Of a DNA stretch of 45,882 bases, positions 16,382-24,928 are shown piece by piece. Position numbers and translations under genes: made by a program. The number at the start of each line of letters is the position of its first letter. Within the stretch, counting starts at the first letter, position 1. Under the pieces are notes generated by a model, which saw only the letters and a list, made by a program, of their open reading frames with translations, had not been told where the DNA came from and made no database searches. Source of the DNA: Companilactobacillus keshanensis (GTDB lineage: Bacteria > Bacillota > Bacilli > Lactobacillales > Lactobacillaceae); assembly GCF_003946205.1 (NCBI RefSeq), contig NZ_RHOS01000018.1, positions 1 to 45,882 on the forward strand, in the 5' to 3' direction.

Positions 16382-17020
16382 ATGAAAAAACACATATTTA
16401 GTAAGGGTTTGATAGTTATTTTCTACCTATTTGTTTATCAATTATGTACCATTCCCTTTATTGCGGGTATGGCAATTAATAATCACATCGGCTATTTAGT
16501 TGTGACAGTAATATCAGTAAGCATTTTCGGACTTTTTCTTTATGCACTGTGGAAATATTTTAAAAAAGATTTCTTTTTTAAAACTAATATAACTACAAAC
16601 GTTCATTTAGAATTAGTAATTTTTATCGTTGCAATCGTTGTAGTGGGATATTTCAGCGGATTCTTTCCAGAATCTGATAACCAAAAAATAGTTCTGGATC
16701 AATTACATGGTAATACTATCAATACTATTTTAACTACAGTATTTCTGGGACCAGTGGCCGAAGAATTGATTTTCCGAGGACTGATTGCTAAATTATTTTT
16801 CCCTAAAATCACTGACAAAAGGACAGCATTTTGGTATATTCTGGTTTCTTCATTGGCTTTTGGATTGGCACATGTAACAAGTTTTAGTCTGACGGTAATT
16901 CCATATATTTTAATGGGTGTTATCTTAGCCTTAGCTTACGTGAGATTTGGAGATATTCGCTACAGTATATTTTTACATTTTTTAAATAATTTAATTTCGG
17001 CTATTTTAGTTATTCTGTAA
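16382..17020 (+). CDS. CPBP family intramembrane glutamic protease
   Basis: This 212-residue membrane protein has the CAAX protease / bacteriocin-processing (CPBP, Abi) motifs. Motif 1 is AEELIFRGLI (EExxxR), motif 2 is FGLAHVTS and motif 3 is HFLNNLIS, all in the C-terminal half within hydrophobic helices. Bacterial members act in the membrane, and several protect against or process bacteriocins. No bacteriocin gene is seen beside it. The RBS is TAGGAGG at six bases. Confidence 0.9.
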   Translation: MKKHIFSKGLIVIFYLFVYQLCTIPFIAGMAINNHIGYLVVTVISVSIFGLFLYALWKYFKKDFFFKTNITTNVHLELVIFIVAIVVVGYFSGFFPESDNQKIVLDQLHGNTINTILTTVFLGPVAEELIFRGLIAKLFFPKITDKRTAFWYILVSSLAFGLAHVTSFSLTVIPYILMGVILALAYVRFGDIRYSIFLHFLNNLISAILVIL

Positions 17021-17073
17021 AAGAAAGCTGACTTACATCTGATATACTTGAATTAACGTTGGGGGATTTGAAT

Positions 17074-17655
17074 ATGAATAATCAAAGGATACGTACTAGA
17101 TCAGAAATGCATAGAAAACGTAAATCTCCAAAACCATTTTATAAACGAATCTGGTTTATTATCTTAATCGTCATTATTGCATTATTTATCATAATCAGCC
17201 TTTTTAAACAGGAAGATAACAATCAAACTAAATCGTCTGAATCTAAAACTGAAAAGACCATTAAGAACTATTCCAAAGTAAACAAGTCGATAGCCTCAAA
17301 ATTGAAGATGGATAAAGGCTTTGCAAATGGCACTCTTGATGAGAACGGTAAACCGACTGATAACGGAACTCCTAATAATGCTTTTGCATGGTCTAACGGA
17401 GTTGTTAAAATAAAAATGGTAGACGAAGATCGAATCAATGTTCACGTTGTAACTGAATTCAAAGATTTACCGGCTGCTAATAAGAGCGAAGTGGCACTTA
17501 AAGCACAAAATATTGCATTAATAGGACTCGCTAAACAAAAAAAGGTTAAACAAAAAACTTATAAACAAGGAATCTACACTGTTATTTTTTGTGATGGCGA
17601 AAACGTTGGTAGTTCCAAAATGTCTAACTACAAAGAATTCAAGTGGAATAAATAG
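17074..17655 (+). CDS. Membrane-anchored extracytoplasmic protein, unknown function
   Basis: This 193-residue protein has a basic cytoplasmic N-terminus (RTRSEMHRKRKSPKPFYKR) and one membrane segment of about 22 residues (IWFIILIVIIALFIIISLF). A 150-residue hydrophilic outer part follows, with no recognised domain. The start ATG 17074 has GGGGGA seven bases before it; an upstream TTG at 17059 overlaps that RBS. It probably faces the cell wall. Confidence 0.7.
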   Translation: MNNQRIRTRSEMHRKRKSPKPFYKRIWFIILIVIIALFIIISLFKQEDNNQTKSSESKTEKTIKNYSKVNKSIASKLKMDKGFANGTLDENGKPTDNGTPNNAFAWSNGVVKIKMVDEDRINVHVVTEFKDLPAANKSEVALKAQNIALIGLAKQKKVKQKTYKQGIYTVIFCDGENVGSSKMSNYKEFKWNK

Positions 17656-17663
17656 CTGACTTT

Positions 17664-18074
17664 CTACTTTAGTTTACTTTTCAATATACTTATTGCTTCA
17701 GTAACATCACTATAGTAATTAATATTTCTAAAATATTTAGAGCCTTCTATCATTGCCGATAGTTGACTCTTATTTTTATTGTGTAAAATTAAGACTGGTT
17801 TTTTAATTTTTTCAGCATATGCTAATTCGTATCCAACACCCAAACTAGGATTGCTGGTTTCTGCCACTACTAAGTCACTTTTGTTAAGCCAATCAACATC
17901 CCTATTTCTAATATAGTCATTATCTAATTGACCTTGACCTTCCACTGATAATTTATAGTCTCCTATATGTTCTGTTAAAACTTTATTATCAATGTTCAAA
18001 TAGTCAATTATTTTTCTATAAACACCAACATCTTCCCTACCACCACGAATTGAACCTGCAAAATATATTTTCAT
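17664..18074 (-). CDS. Nucleoside 2-deoxyribosyltransferase/DNPH1-like protein
   Basis: This 136-residue soluble protein has the family fold of nucleoside deoxyribosyltransferases and the related DNPH1 (RCL) hydrolases. It has the N-terminal KIYFAGSIRGG nucleotide-binding loop, a central DVDWLNKSDLVVAETSNPS, and SLGVGYELAYAEKIKKPVL with a likely catalytic glutamate. Short length and the FAGSIRGG motif favour the DNPH1-like 2'-deoxynucleoside 5'-phosphate N-hydrolase group, but this is not certain. The start ATG 18074 is preferred over an in-frame GTG at 18092 because GGGAAAG precedes it and the protein then begins on its first strand. Confidence 0.75.
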   Translation of the reverse strand: MKIYFAGSIRGGREDVGVYRKIIDYLNIDNKVLTEHIGDYKLSVEGQGQLDNDYIRNRDVDWLNKSDLVVAETSNPSLGVGYELAYAEKIKKPVLILHNKNKSQLSAMIEGSKYFRNINYYSDVTEAISILKSKLK

Positions 18075-18181
18075 GAAGTCACACTTTCCCACATATTATT
18101 TAGAATAGATTATATAACAATTTACATTCATATTTTGATAATTTATGCTATATATAGAAAACAGATGTTATGGGGGTAATT

Positions 18182-18733
18182 ATGAAAAAATTAATCAATA
18201 CTGGTTTACTTTTAGCAGTGGTATTCTCTTTGACGGGCTGTTCTAACAGCAACAAACAATCGTCAAATATGCACAAAAAAGACACAACCACTGCTATAAA
18301 AAAGAAAGCGGTACATAAAAAGAAAGCTAAGAAGGAAAAAATAAAGAAATCAGATCCAACTACCAACGACCAAACTAGTAATCAGACATCATCTAATAAA
18401 CCAGCTCAAACAACCCAATCCAATCAACAAACACAGCCATCTCAACAAAGTAGTGGCATATCTTATGATGAAAATACTTTAAGCGGATTTGTTAATAAAT
18501 ATGGTATGTCTCCAGCCGCTTACAAGATGCAAAATAATGGCATGTCAGCCTATGATGCACTCAAAAGTACCCCGGATTCTATGGAAACCTTTGGAGAACA
18601 ACAGTCGGAAAGTCAGATGGATCGAGGTTTAATGGATCATAATGGAAATATGACCGATAAAGGTATGCAATGGGAAAATCACACTGATGATCAATCTGAT
18701 CAAGATTATGATCAATATGATTCTGGATATTAA
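18182..18733 (+). CDS. Small lipoprotein of unknown function
   Basis: This 183-residue protein begins with a lipoprotein signal, MKKLINTGLLLAVVFSLTGC, with lipobox LTGC at residues 17-20. A Lys-rich and then Ser/Thr/Gln/Asn-rich linker follows, then an acidic C-terminal part (YGMSPAAYKMQNNGMSAYDA, DQSDQDYDQYDSGY). It should be anchored in the membrane facing outward. The start at 18182 has GGGGGT upstream. Its terminator appears to be split by the IS that begins 24 bases after the stop. Confidence 0.8.
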   Translation: MKKLINTGLLLAVVFSLTGCSNSNKQSSNMHKKDTTTAIKKKAVHKKKAKKEKIKKSDPTTNDQTSNQTSSNKPAQTTQSNQQTQPSQQSSGISYDENTLSGFVNKYGMSPAAYKMQNNGMSAYDALKSTPDSMETFGEQQSESQMDRGLMDHNGNMTDKGMQWENHTDDQSDQDYDQYDSGY

Positions 18734-18759
18734 AACAATCATCTTAAATAGGTGATTGT
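18734..18759 (+). terminator. Lipoprotein gene terminator, split by IS insertion
   Basis: ACAATCATCT pairs with AGGTGAT just before the IS. If the IS and one GAT copy are removed, the right side continues CGTTTTTTTT (20264-20273), restoring a terminator hairpin with a T-run. With the IS in place the last bases of the stem are supplied by the IS tip (TGT). Confidence 0.6.
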
Positions 18760-18804
18760 AATGAACCCCTTGTATTGGAGAAATCCAAGCAAGGGGTTTT
18801 TATT

Positions 18805-19299
18805 ATGCCAAAGTATTCTGTTGAAACTAAAATACAAGCCATAAAACTTTATAATGGTGGTTTGGGAAGTACAACCATTGCTCATCAATTGGGAATTCAT
18901 CAAGAAACCACTATTCTTAGATGGATTCATTTATGGAGTAAATACGGATTAAGTGGTTTAAAACGTCCAAATAAATTGCCAATATACTCAGCTTCCTTCA
19001 AAATGAAAGTAATAATTTGGATGGTGAAAAATAAAGCATCATATCCACAAACTGCCAAATATTTTGATATTTCAAATGAAGGTACAGTCTGGACGTGGAA
19101 ACATCGATATGATGTTTATGGTGCTGGTGGATTCGCTGACCGAAGGAAGCGAGACACAAATATGTCTGACAAAAAGAAATTAACACCAGAACAAGAAAAC
19201 AAAGAGTTGAAGAAACGATTAGAATATTTAGAAGCTGAGAATGAATATCTAAAAAAATTAGAAGCCGTAATGCATCAAACCAAGAAAAAGCACAAGTAA
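18805..19299 (+). CDS. IS150-type transposase OrfA
   Basis: This 164-residue protein carries two helix-turn-helix DNA-binding regions (KIQAIKLYNGGLGSTTIAHQ near residues 8-40, and YPQTAKYFDISNEGTVWTWK near 78-105). A C-terminal leucine-zipper-like coiled coil follows (ELKKRLEYLEAENEYLKKLE). The start is ATG 18805; the longer in-frame ORF from 18775 would begin in the terminal repeat. The end holds AAGAAAAAG at 19282-19290, a candidate -1 slippery site leading into orfB. Confidence 0.92.
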   Translation: MPKYSVETKIQAIKLYNGGLGSTTIAHQLGIHQETTILRWIHLWSKYGLSGLKRPNKLPIYSASFKMKVIIWMVKNKASYPQTAKYFDISNEGTVWTWKHRYDVYGAGGFADRRKRDTNMSDKKKLTPEQENKELKKRLEYLEAENEYLKKLEAVMHQTKKKHK

Positions 19300-20198
19300 T
19301 AGATTTATTACGGCCAAAATATAGTCTGTCTTTACTTTTAAAAATTGCGAATATAAGTTCCAGTAGTTATTTTGATGCGCGAAAAAGAAACTACGGATTT
19401 CATTATAATGAGGATGCATCTATCATTAAAGATATAGAGAACATTAGAAATGATTCCGAGATGATTGATGGATTGAGTTTGGGCTACCGCCCATTGACTC
19501 AATATATTAACGAAAAGCGCATTAGTCGTAACGAACCAGTTGTTAATCATAAACGAGTATTACGTATTATGAGACAAAATGGATTATTGAGTAATGCCTA
19601 TTCAAAGAAAACAAATAAATATAACAGCTATTCCGGTGATGATCACAAACGTCACAAGAATCATATTAGACAACGTTTCACGACCGATAGACCACTGCAA
19701 AAGATTGGCACAGACGTGACAGAGGCACGATGGGGAAGAAAATCTACTGATGAAAGAATATTCATATCATTATTCTTAGACTTTTATTCTGGAGAAATAC
19801 TCTCTTACAGTATTTCCTTACATCCAACTACTGAATTCGTGATGGAATCATTATATCCAGTTATGAAACGTGCCGAAGGCGTTTCATATCTAACTACAAT
19901 TCATTCAGATCAAGGCATTCAATATCAGTCCGGAAAATATCAAAAGGCCTTACGTAAAGCCAATATTAGACAAAGTATGTCTCGTAAAGGAACTCCATAT
20001 GACAATTCACCAACAGAAAGTGTTATTCATAAAATGAAGATAGGAACCGTTTTAAATAATTCATATGCCACTCAATCTGAGCTTGAGATAGCCGTGAAGA
20101 AATGGATTCATTACTATAATTACAAGCGAATAAGACAATCAAATGAATGGAAAACACCGATTGAATTTAGAGAATCGTATGTATCAAAAAACGCCTAA
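19284..20198 (+). CDS. IS150-type transposase OrfB (DDE integrase domain), by -1 frameshift
   Basis: Read in the -1 frame from GAAAAAGCACAA, the sequence continues open for 304 codons. It covers EKAQVIDLLRPKYSLS, an HTH_21 part (SLGYRPLTQYINEKR) and the rve integrase core. Catalytic residues are visible in IGTDVTEARWG (Asp), TTIHSDQGIQY (Asp) and SPTESVIHKMK (Glu). The heptamer G-AAA-AAG at 19284-19290 lies in both frames. The frame relation and lack of an RBS for orfB fit an OrfAB fusion by programmed frameshifting. It looks intact. Confidence 0.9.
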   Translation, partial: EKAQVIDLLRPKYSLSLLLKIANISSSSYFDARKRNYGFHYNEDASIIKDIENIRNDSEMIDGLSLGYRPLTQYINEKRISRNEPVVNHKRVLRIMRQNGLLSNAYSKKTNKYNSYSGDDHKRHKNHIRQRFTTDRPLQKIGTDVTEARWGRKSTDERIFISLFLDFYSGEILSYSISLHPTTEFVMESLYPVMKRAEGVSYLTTIHSDQGIQYQSGKYQKALRKANIRQSMSRKGTPYDNSPTESVIHKMKIGTVLNNSYATQSELEIAVKKWIHYYNYKRIRQSNEWKTPIEFRESYVSKNA

Positions 20199-20370
20199 TC
20201 ACATTTAAGTGATTAGACGTAAAATTTCATAATCAACTCCAATTACTGGGGTTCATTGCAGATCGTTTTTTTTAATTTATAACGGTATATAGTTGCTAAA
20301 GACTTCTCAAAAAAATAGAATATGAGTAATAGGTTTACAGCAAGAAATTCTTAGGAAAAAGGCGAATGAA

Positions 20371-20997
20371 ATGAAATTATTAATTATTGGTGCGACCGGA
20401 CCGACTGGTAGAAAGGTCATTGAATCTGCACTTGAGTTAGGAGATACAGTAACGGCATTTGCCAGACACACTGAATCCTTAAATGATATCAATGATAAAA
20501 TCAACATTATCCCTGGAGATGCAATTTTAACCGCCGATTTGGAAAAAGCCATGATTGGACAAGACGCTGTCATTTCAACTTTAGGCCGTGGAGGATCGAT
20601 ACATGCACATAATTTATTTACACGTGCGGCCGTCTCAATAGTCAATTCCTGCAACCATACTGAAGTACCACGTCTGATCTGGTTGTCATCATTTGGAGTT
20701 GGTGATACTTTTCAAGATGCCACTGCAACTCAAAAAATCGCCTATAGAACTTTTTTGAGAAATATCTACGCTAATAAAAAAGCCTCCGAACAAATTATCC
20801 ATGCCAGCAAGTTAAACTGGACGATCGTCTACCCTTCTGCTTTAACAAACGGAAGTGCCAAGGGCAAATTCAAAGCAGACGATCATATTAAAATGCACGG
20901 TATACCTATGATCAGTCGCGGCGATGTGGCCGACTTTTTATGTGCAGCCGCTCATGATGATAAGTGGATTCACAGAAATGCCGTAATTACTGATTAA
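20371..20997 (+). CDS. NAD(P)-binding SDR-like protein (YwnB/NmrA type)
   Basis: This 208-residue protein has a Rossmann N-terminus MKLLIIGATGPTGRKVIESA and the conserved DAVISTLGRGG and LIWLSSFGVG segments. The WTIVYPSALTNG pattern is typical of atypical short-chain reductases that bind NAD(P)H. Substrate is unknown. AAAGGCG lies upstream of the ATG. The hydrolase gene follows after 26 bases, so the two are likely co-transcribed. It begins 110 bases after the IS, so its original promoter may have been changed by the insertion. Confidence 0.82.
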   Translation: MKLLIIGATGPTGRKVIESALELGDTVTAFARHTESLNDINDKINIIPGDAILTADLEKAMIGQDAVISTLGRGGSIHAHNLFTRAAVSIVNSCNHTEVPRLIWLSSFGVGDTFQDATATQKIAYRTFLRNIYANKKASEQIIHASKLNWTIVYPSALTNGSAKGKFKADDHIKMHGIPMISRGDVADFLCAAAHDDKWIHRNAVITD

Positions 20998-21023
20998 TTA
21001 GTTTTATTTATTGAGGAGTTAAT

Positions 21024-21737
21024 ATGAAGAAATTTACCAAGTGGATAATCGCTATTATTTTGGGATTGTTTATCATCACTATATCTACTTACCTAGTAGT
21101 AAAAAATAAAGAGTATGAACCTTCAACGGATGCTATAAATGCGGCCACTACTACTACTACAGTTGAAAACACTATCAAATTTCAAGGTGACGATACTAGA
21201 CCAGCTATAATTTTTTATCCAGGGGCTTTAGTGGAACCCAAAAGTTACAGTATCTGGGCCAATGAAGTTGCAAAGGCTGGTTATTCAGTATATATTGTCA
21301 GATTTCCTTTAGATTTGGCCATTATGAATGCAAATGCAGCATCAAAGGTTCAAGCAAACAAGCCATATGTTATCGGTGGACACTCACTTGGTGGAACTAT
21401 GGCTGCCCGATATGCACATAATAATCCTAAAGAATTAAAGGGCCTCTTTTTCTTAGCTAGTTATCCCGATAAAAAAATCAATCTCAGACAGCTTAAGGAA
21501 CCGGTTCTTTCCATAACTGCTAGTCAGGACGGTGTCTTAAATGAATCTAACTATAAAAAAGCTAAAAAACTACTCCCCGCCTCTACAAAGTATCTAGTAA
21601 TAAACGGTGGTAATCATGCAGGGTTTGGTAGCTATGGTAAACAAAAAGGTGACAATAAGGCTAGCATCAAAAATTCTGATCAACAAAAGATTGTTGCTAG
21701 TTTGTTGATTCATTGGTTAGATAGTAAAATTAAATAG
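21024..21737 (+). CDS. Alpha/beta hydrolase with N-terminal membrane anchor
   Basis: This 237-residue protein has one N-terminal hydrophobic segment (WIIAIILGLFIITISTYLVV) and an outer domain of alpha/beta-hydrolase type. IIFYPGALVEPKSY carries the oxyanion side, VIGGHSLGGTMAARYA the nucleophile elbow (GHSLGG), SITASQDG the acid loop and GGNHAGFG the histidine. It resembles dienelactone-hydrolase-like anchored hydrolases of lactobacilli. Substrate is unknown. The RBS is GAGGAG, and a strong terminator follows. Confidence 0.85.
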   Translation: MKKFTKWIIAIILGLFIITISTYLVVKNKEYEPSTDAINAATTTTTVENTIKFQGDDTRPAIIFYPGALVEPKSYSIWANEVAKAGYSVYIVRFPLDLAIMNANAASKVQANKPYVIGGHSLGGTMAARYAHNNPKELKGLFFLASYPDKKINLRQLKEPVLSITASQDGVLNESNYKKAKKLLPASTKYLVINGGNHAGFGSYGKQKGDNKASIKNSDQQKIVASLLIHWLDSKIK

Positions 21738-21775
21738 TATTTATCTCTGAAAATTTTGAGTAATGTAATAAAAAA

Positions 21776-21821
21776 ATATCCCTTCAATATACATATTTGA
21801 AAATGTATATTGAAGGGATAT
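21776..21821. terminator. Bidirectional terminator between convergent genes
   Basis: A 19-bp perfect stem (arms 21776-21794 and 21803-21821, loop ATTTGAAA) lies between the convergent hydrolase and quinone-reductase genes. T-rich and A-rich flanks allow use from both sides. Confidence 0.85.
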
Positions 21822-21861
21822 TCTATTTTAATTAACATTAAACCGAAGTACACAAGAGAAT

Positions 21862-22797
21862 TTACTTTAATAAAACAACTTTTCCAAAAACGTGATTATC
21901 TTCATAATAATCCTGGGCATCTTTAACACCGACCACAGTCAATGGATATGTCTGTTGCACATTTAATTTTACTTTTCCATCAGAGACTAACTTCACTACT
22001 TTGCTCAACGGATTATCAAATTTTCCACTCAAATACATGGCGTCAACTTGATATTTAGCCGCTAGCCTATCGTCTGGTTCTTCAACAAGTGAAACTAAAC
22101 GACCATTTTTCTTTAATACTTCAAAACTATTTTTATAAGTATAGTGTCCAACTGTATCAATGACTAAATCTAAATCTGATAGCTCTTCTTCAAATTTTTC
22201 TGTATGATAATCAATTACCCGACTAGCGCCTAATTGTTTCAAGGCTTTAGCATTGAGGTCACTAGCAGTTGTATATACTGTTGCACCAATATTATTAGCT
22301 AATTGAATAGCCATAGAACCTACTCCACCGGCGCCACCATGAATCAACACCTTTTCACCAGACTTCAATTGCCCTAAATCAAATAAAGCATTATAGGCTG
22401 GAATAGAAGTCATCGGTAAAGCTGCTGCAACTTCTACTGGAATATTATCTGCCACTTTAGCGGCCTTACTCTGTCCCAAGATCGCATAATCTGAATAAGC
22501 TCCAAAACCTTTGACCCCAATCATTCCACAGACGGTATCGCCAATATTGTATCCTTCAATTGCTGAACCAATATCGACTACTTTGCCAACTACATCAGTT
22601 CCTGTTATGGCCGGCATATCTAGAGCAAAATCATTTTTAAAAACACCTTCGCGAACAGCAATATCAAATGGAGTAACTGAGCTTCCGGCAACTTTTATTA
22701 ATAACTGCTTAGGTTTCAACTCCGGAATATCAATCATCTGATCTCTAAATTTACTGCTATCTCCATAGCCATCAATAACAATCGCATTTGTTTGCAT
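21862..22797 (-). CDS. NADP-dependent quinone oxidoreductase-like (MDR family)
   Basis: This 311-residue zinc-free medium-chain dehydrogenase has an N-terminal GroES-like part (SSVTPFDIAVREGVF) and a Rossmann part with VLIHGGAGGVGSMAIQLA. DLVIDTVGHYT and the C-terminal HVFGKVVLLK are also typical. Such proteins reduce quinones or alkenals with NADPH. It follows the MFS exporter after 13 bases, and such pairs often respond together to toxic compounds. AGGGGGG lies before the ATG. Confidence 0.88.
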   Translation of the reverse strand: MQTNAIVIDGYGDSSKFRDQMIDIPELKPKQLLIKVAGSSVTPFDIAVREGVFKNDFALDMPAITGTDVVGKVVDIGSAIEGYNIGDTVCGMIGVKGFGAYSDYAILGQSKAAKVADNIPVEVAAALPMTSIPAYNALFDLGQLKSGEKVLIHGGAGGVGSMAIQLANNIGATVYTTASDLNAKALKQLGASRVIDYHTEKFEEELSDLDLVIDTVGHYTYKNSFEVLKKNGRLVSLVEEPDDRLAAKYQVDAMYLSGKFDNPLSKVVKLVSDGKVKLNVQQTYPLTVVGVKDAQDYYEDNHVFGKVVLLK

Positions 22798-22810
22798 GTG
22801 ACATCCCCCC

Positions 22811-24301
22811 CTAATTCAAATTGATTTTTTTAGTCAAACTTTGTTTATGATAATAAGCCAACATAGTAATGACAATTATCATTGAAATAATTATCAGTAA
22901 CAATCCAGTGATCATAATATTTCGATAACCACTGTACAAAATGTTCCTCATTTTCGGCACTAAATTTTGCGGCAACTGCTTAGCAGCACTAGCATCACTT
23001 AGTTTATTCAACATTCTCATCGTTATCGTATGATTGGATTCGCTGACACCTTTCATCAAGGCATGGTTCAAAATTACACCATAAACCGATGACATCAACG
23101 TTTGACTAAGAATTCTCAGTAGATAACCCAAAGATGTAGCAGTTGGAATATCTCTTCTTTCTGCATCGGTTTGAACGTTAACCTGTAAAATATTAAAAAT
23201 TATTCCAACTCCAAAACCTTCAAATCCTCCTGCTGTTAACAATAACCAAAAAGGAGTTTTTTGTCCAAATAAAAGAATAATCAAAAATGATATAAAAATA
23301 GTTATTGTACCAACAGTGACAATCAGATATTTACTCCATTTTGTCTGTAAAAAGGCAACTGATTCAGAACCAATAATATTAGTTACCGCACCAGGAATCT
23401 GAGTCATTCCTCCCATTAAGGCACTCAATCCCAAAATACCCTGTGCCCACATGGGGATATATGTAATAAACGCAATAAACGAACCCCAGATAATGACAAA
23501 TAAACTAAAGTCGATCACTAAATCTCGATTAGTCAACAAACGACTGGGTACTATCGGGTCTTCTGCTTTACTATCCACTTTCATCATCCAAACAATCAGA
23601 GCGATTCCGACAATTAATAGAACAACAATTACAAAAATCGATGTTACTCCAATCATCTGAATTCCCGTCAAAATAGATACCAATCCAATAACCAATAGCG
23701 TTGCACCCAAATAGTCAACCGGTTTACCTGCCGCGTTACGTTTCGTATCTTTATAAAATAACATCAATATGGTAACTGACAATAAAGCAACTGGAACATT
23801 CAGATAAAAAACCCAGCGCCATGTTAAAACATCAACGATCCAACCGCCAAGTAAAGGTCCAATAATTGACGCGGTACTGAATAAAGCCGTCGCTAAACCA
23901 ATAATTTGTGAACGTTTTTTTAAGTCAGTATAGATATCAGCAAACACAATAAACGGAATTGTATTCATCCCGCCACCACCAATACCCATGACCGTACGAG
24001 CAATAATAAACCACTGTATATTTGGGGCTATACCTTGAAATATGGCTCCAATCATAAACAAGATCGTGGAGTAAATATAACCACGTTTGTTACCGCGATG
24101 TTCACCAAATTTACTCCAAAGTGGAGTTGATACCGCTAATCCCAAGAGAAAAGTCGCTACGATCCAACCCATATATGCCAATCCATGCAGGTCACCCGTA
24201 ATAGCCGGCAAAGCTGTATTGACAATTGTTGCATCCATTCCCGTCATGATATTTGACAGTAATAATGCAATTGTAACTAATGTTCGTCTATTTTCTTTCA
24301 C
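22811..24301 (-). CDS. MFS multidrug exporter, DHA2 (14-TMS) family
   Basis: This 496-residue transporter has MFS motif A (WSKFGEHRGNKRGY), motif C (ASIIGPLLGGWIVDVLTWRW) and the N-terminal MTGMDATIVNTALPAITGDL, all typical of drug:H+ antiporter family 2. It is the first gene of a two-gene unit with the quinone-reductase-like gene. No regulator gene is adjacent. Confidence 0.9.
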   Translation of the reverse strand: MKENRRTLVTIALLLSNIMTGMDATIVNTALPAITGDLHGLAYMGWIVATFLLGLAVSTPLWSKFGEHRGNKRGYIYSTILFMIGAIFQGIAPNIQWFIIARTVMGIGGGGMNTIPFIVFADIYTDLKKRSQIIGLATALFSTASIIGPLLGGWIVDVLTWRWVFYLNVPVALLSVTILMLFYKDTKRNAAGKPVDYLGATLLVIGLVSILTGIQMIGVTSIFVIVVLLIVGIALIVWMMKVDSKAEDPIVPSRLLTNRDLVIDFSLFVIIWGSFIAFITYIPMWAQGILGLSALMGGMTQIPGAVTNIIGSESVAFLQTKWSKYLIVTVGTITIFISFLIILLFGQKTPFWLLLTAGGFEGFGVGIIFNILQVNVQTDAERRDIPTATSLGYLLRILSQTLMSSVYGVILNHALMKGVSESNHTITMRMLNKLSDASAAKQLPQNLVPKMRNILYSGYRNIMITGLLLIIISMIIVITMLAYYHKQSLTKKINLN

Positions 24302-24390
24302 TCAAAGTCCCCCAATAGAAATCTACTTCCTTTATTAAACAGCTATATCACAAAAAAGGTAAGAGTTCTAAAAACTTTGAATGCGTTTAC

Positions 24391-24876
24391 TTAAATAATT
24401 TTTTCCATATTAAACCAAATTTCATTTCCATGGTTAGAATCAGCTTGTCCCATATTTTTAAAACCATTTTTTTCATAAAATGGAATTCGATCCTTTAAAC
24501 ATGTCAAAGCGATACTTTCACGTTTGTCTCTTTTAGCAATTTTTTCAAATTCATTTAACAATCTGCTACCAATCCCTTGACCACGAAAATTTGGACTTAT
24601 AGCAATTGTAAAAATCAATTGATGACCGCCGATAGCCATATTATCAGGTGTCTTATCATACATTTCATCTTTTACAAAACGTGTTGAAACCGCTGGACCA
24701 CAAATAAATCCAATAACCTTATTTGAATCATCTTTGGCAACTAAAAAGGTTTTATTAAGTTTTTGAATACGTTCACGATAGCCTTCAACACTGCCGGCCT
24801 CTGCGGAATTAAAACCCTGTTTTTCTATTGTCATTATTTCATCTAAATCACTTAAACTTGCTAAATCGAATCTCAT
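24391..24876 (-). CDS. GNAT family N-acetyltransferase
   Basis: This 161-residue GNAT protein has the acetyl-CoA loop SPNFRGQGIGSRLLNEFE (motif A, Q/RxxGxG/A) and the C-terminal IPFYEKNGFKNMG. The start ATG 24876 has GAGAAGG eight bases upstream; an in-frame longer start lies inside the terminator of the preceding polyphosphate kinase gene and is rejected. Substrate is unknown. Confidence 0.85.
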   Translation of the reverse strand: MRFDLASLSDLDEIMTIEKQGFNSAEAGSVEGYRERIQKLNKTFLVAKDDSNKVIGFICGPAVSTRFVKDEMYDKTPDNMAIGGHQLIFTIAISPNFRGQGIGSRLLNEFEKIAKRDKRESIALTCLKDRIPFYEKNGFKNMGQADSNHGNEIWFNMEKII

Positions 24877-24893
24877 TTTATTTGCCTTCTCAT

Positions 24894-24923
24894 ATAAAAA
24901 AACTTGTAGCATAAACTACAAGT
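24894..24923 (-). terminator. Terminator after polyphosphate kinase
   Basis: ACTTGTAG and CTACAAGT form an eight-bp stem with a six-base loop, followed on the minus strand by seven T. It lies a few bases beyond the ppk stop codon and just upstream of the acetyltransferase RBS. Confidence 0.8.
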
Positions 24924-24928
24924 CTTTT

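Larger units (their letters stand above)
18757..20260 (+). mobile_element. Complete IS150-type insertion sequence (IS3 family), 1504 bp
   Basis: Imperfect 24-bp terminal inverted repeats lie at 18757-18780 and 20237-20260 (19 of 24 positions match; outer part TGnAATGAACCCC). A three-base direct repeat GAT flanks the element (18754-18756 and 20261-20263). It encodes orfA and orfB, overlapping in a -1 relation. A hairpin at the left end (AACCCCTTG pairing with CAAGGGGTT, inner TTGGA-GAAA-TCCAA) includes the AAGGGG that could be the orfA ribosome site. Readthrough from outside would therefore both terminate and hide the RBS. A second copy begins at 77 in opposite orientation. Confidence 0.95.

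Noticed and set aside
16382-17020. CPBP protease as a bacteriocin immunity gene
   Set aside because: No bacteriocin precursor, transporter or double-glycine leader was found nearby.
1-20260. The two IS copies as ends of a composite transposon carrying the grd operon
   Set aside because: The complete IS has its own three-base repeat GAT on both sides and splits a reconstructable terminator. That points to a separate simple insertion rather than joint movement. The left copy's outer end is outside the window.
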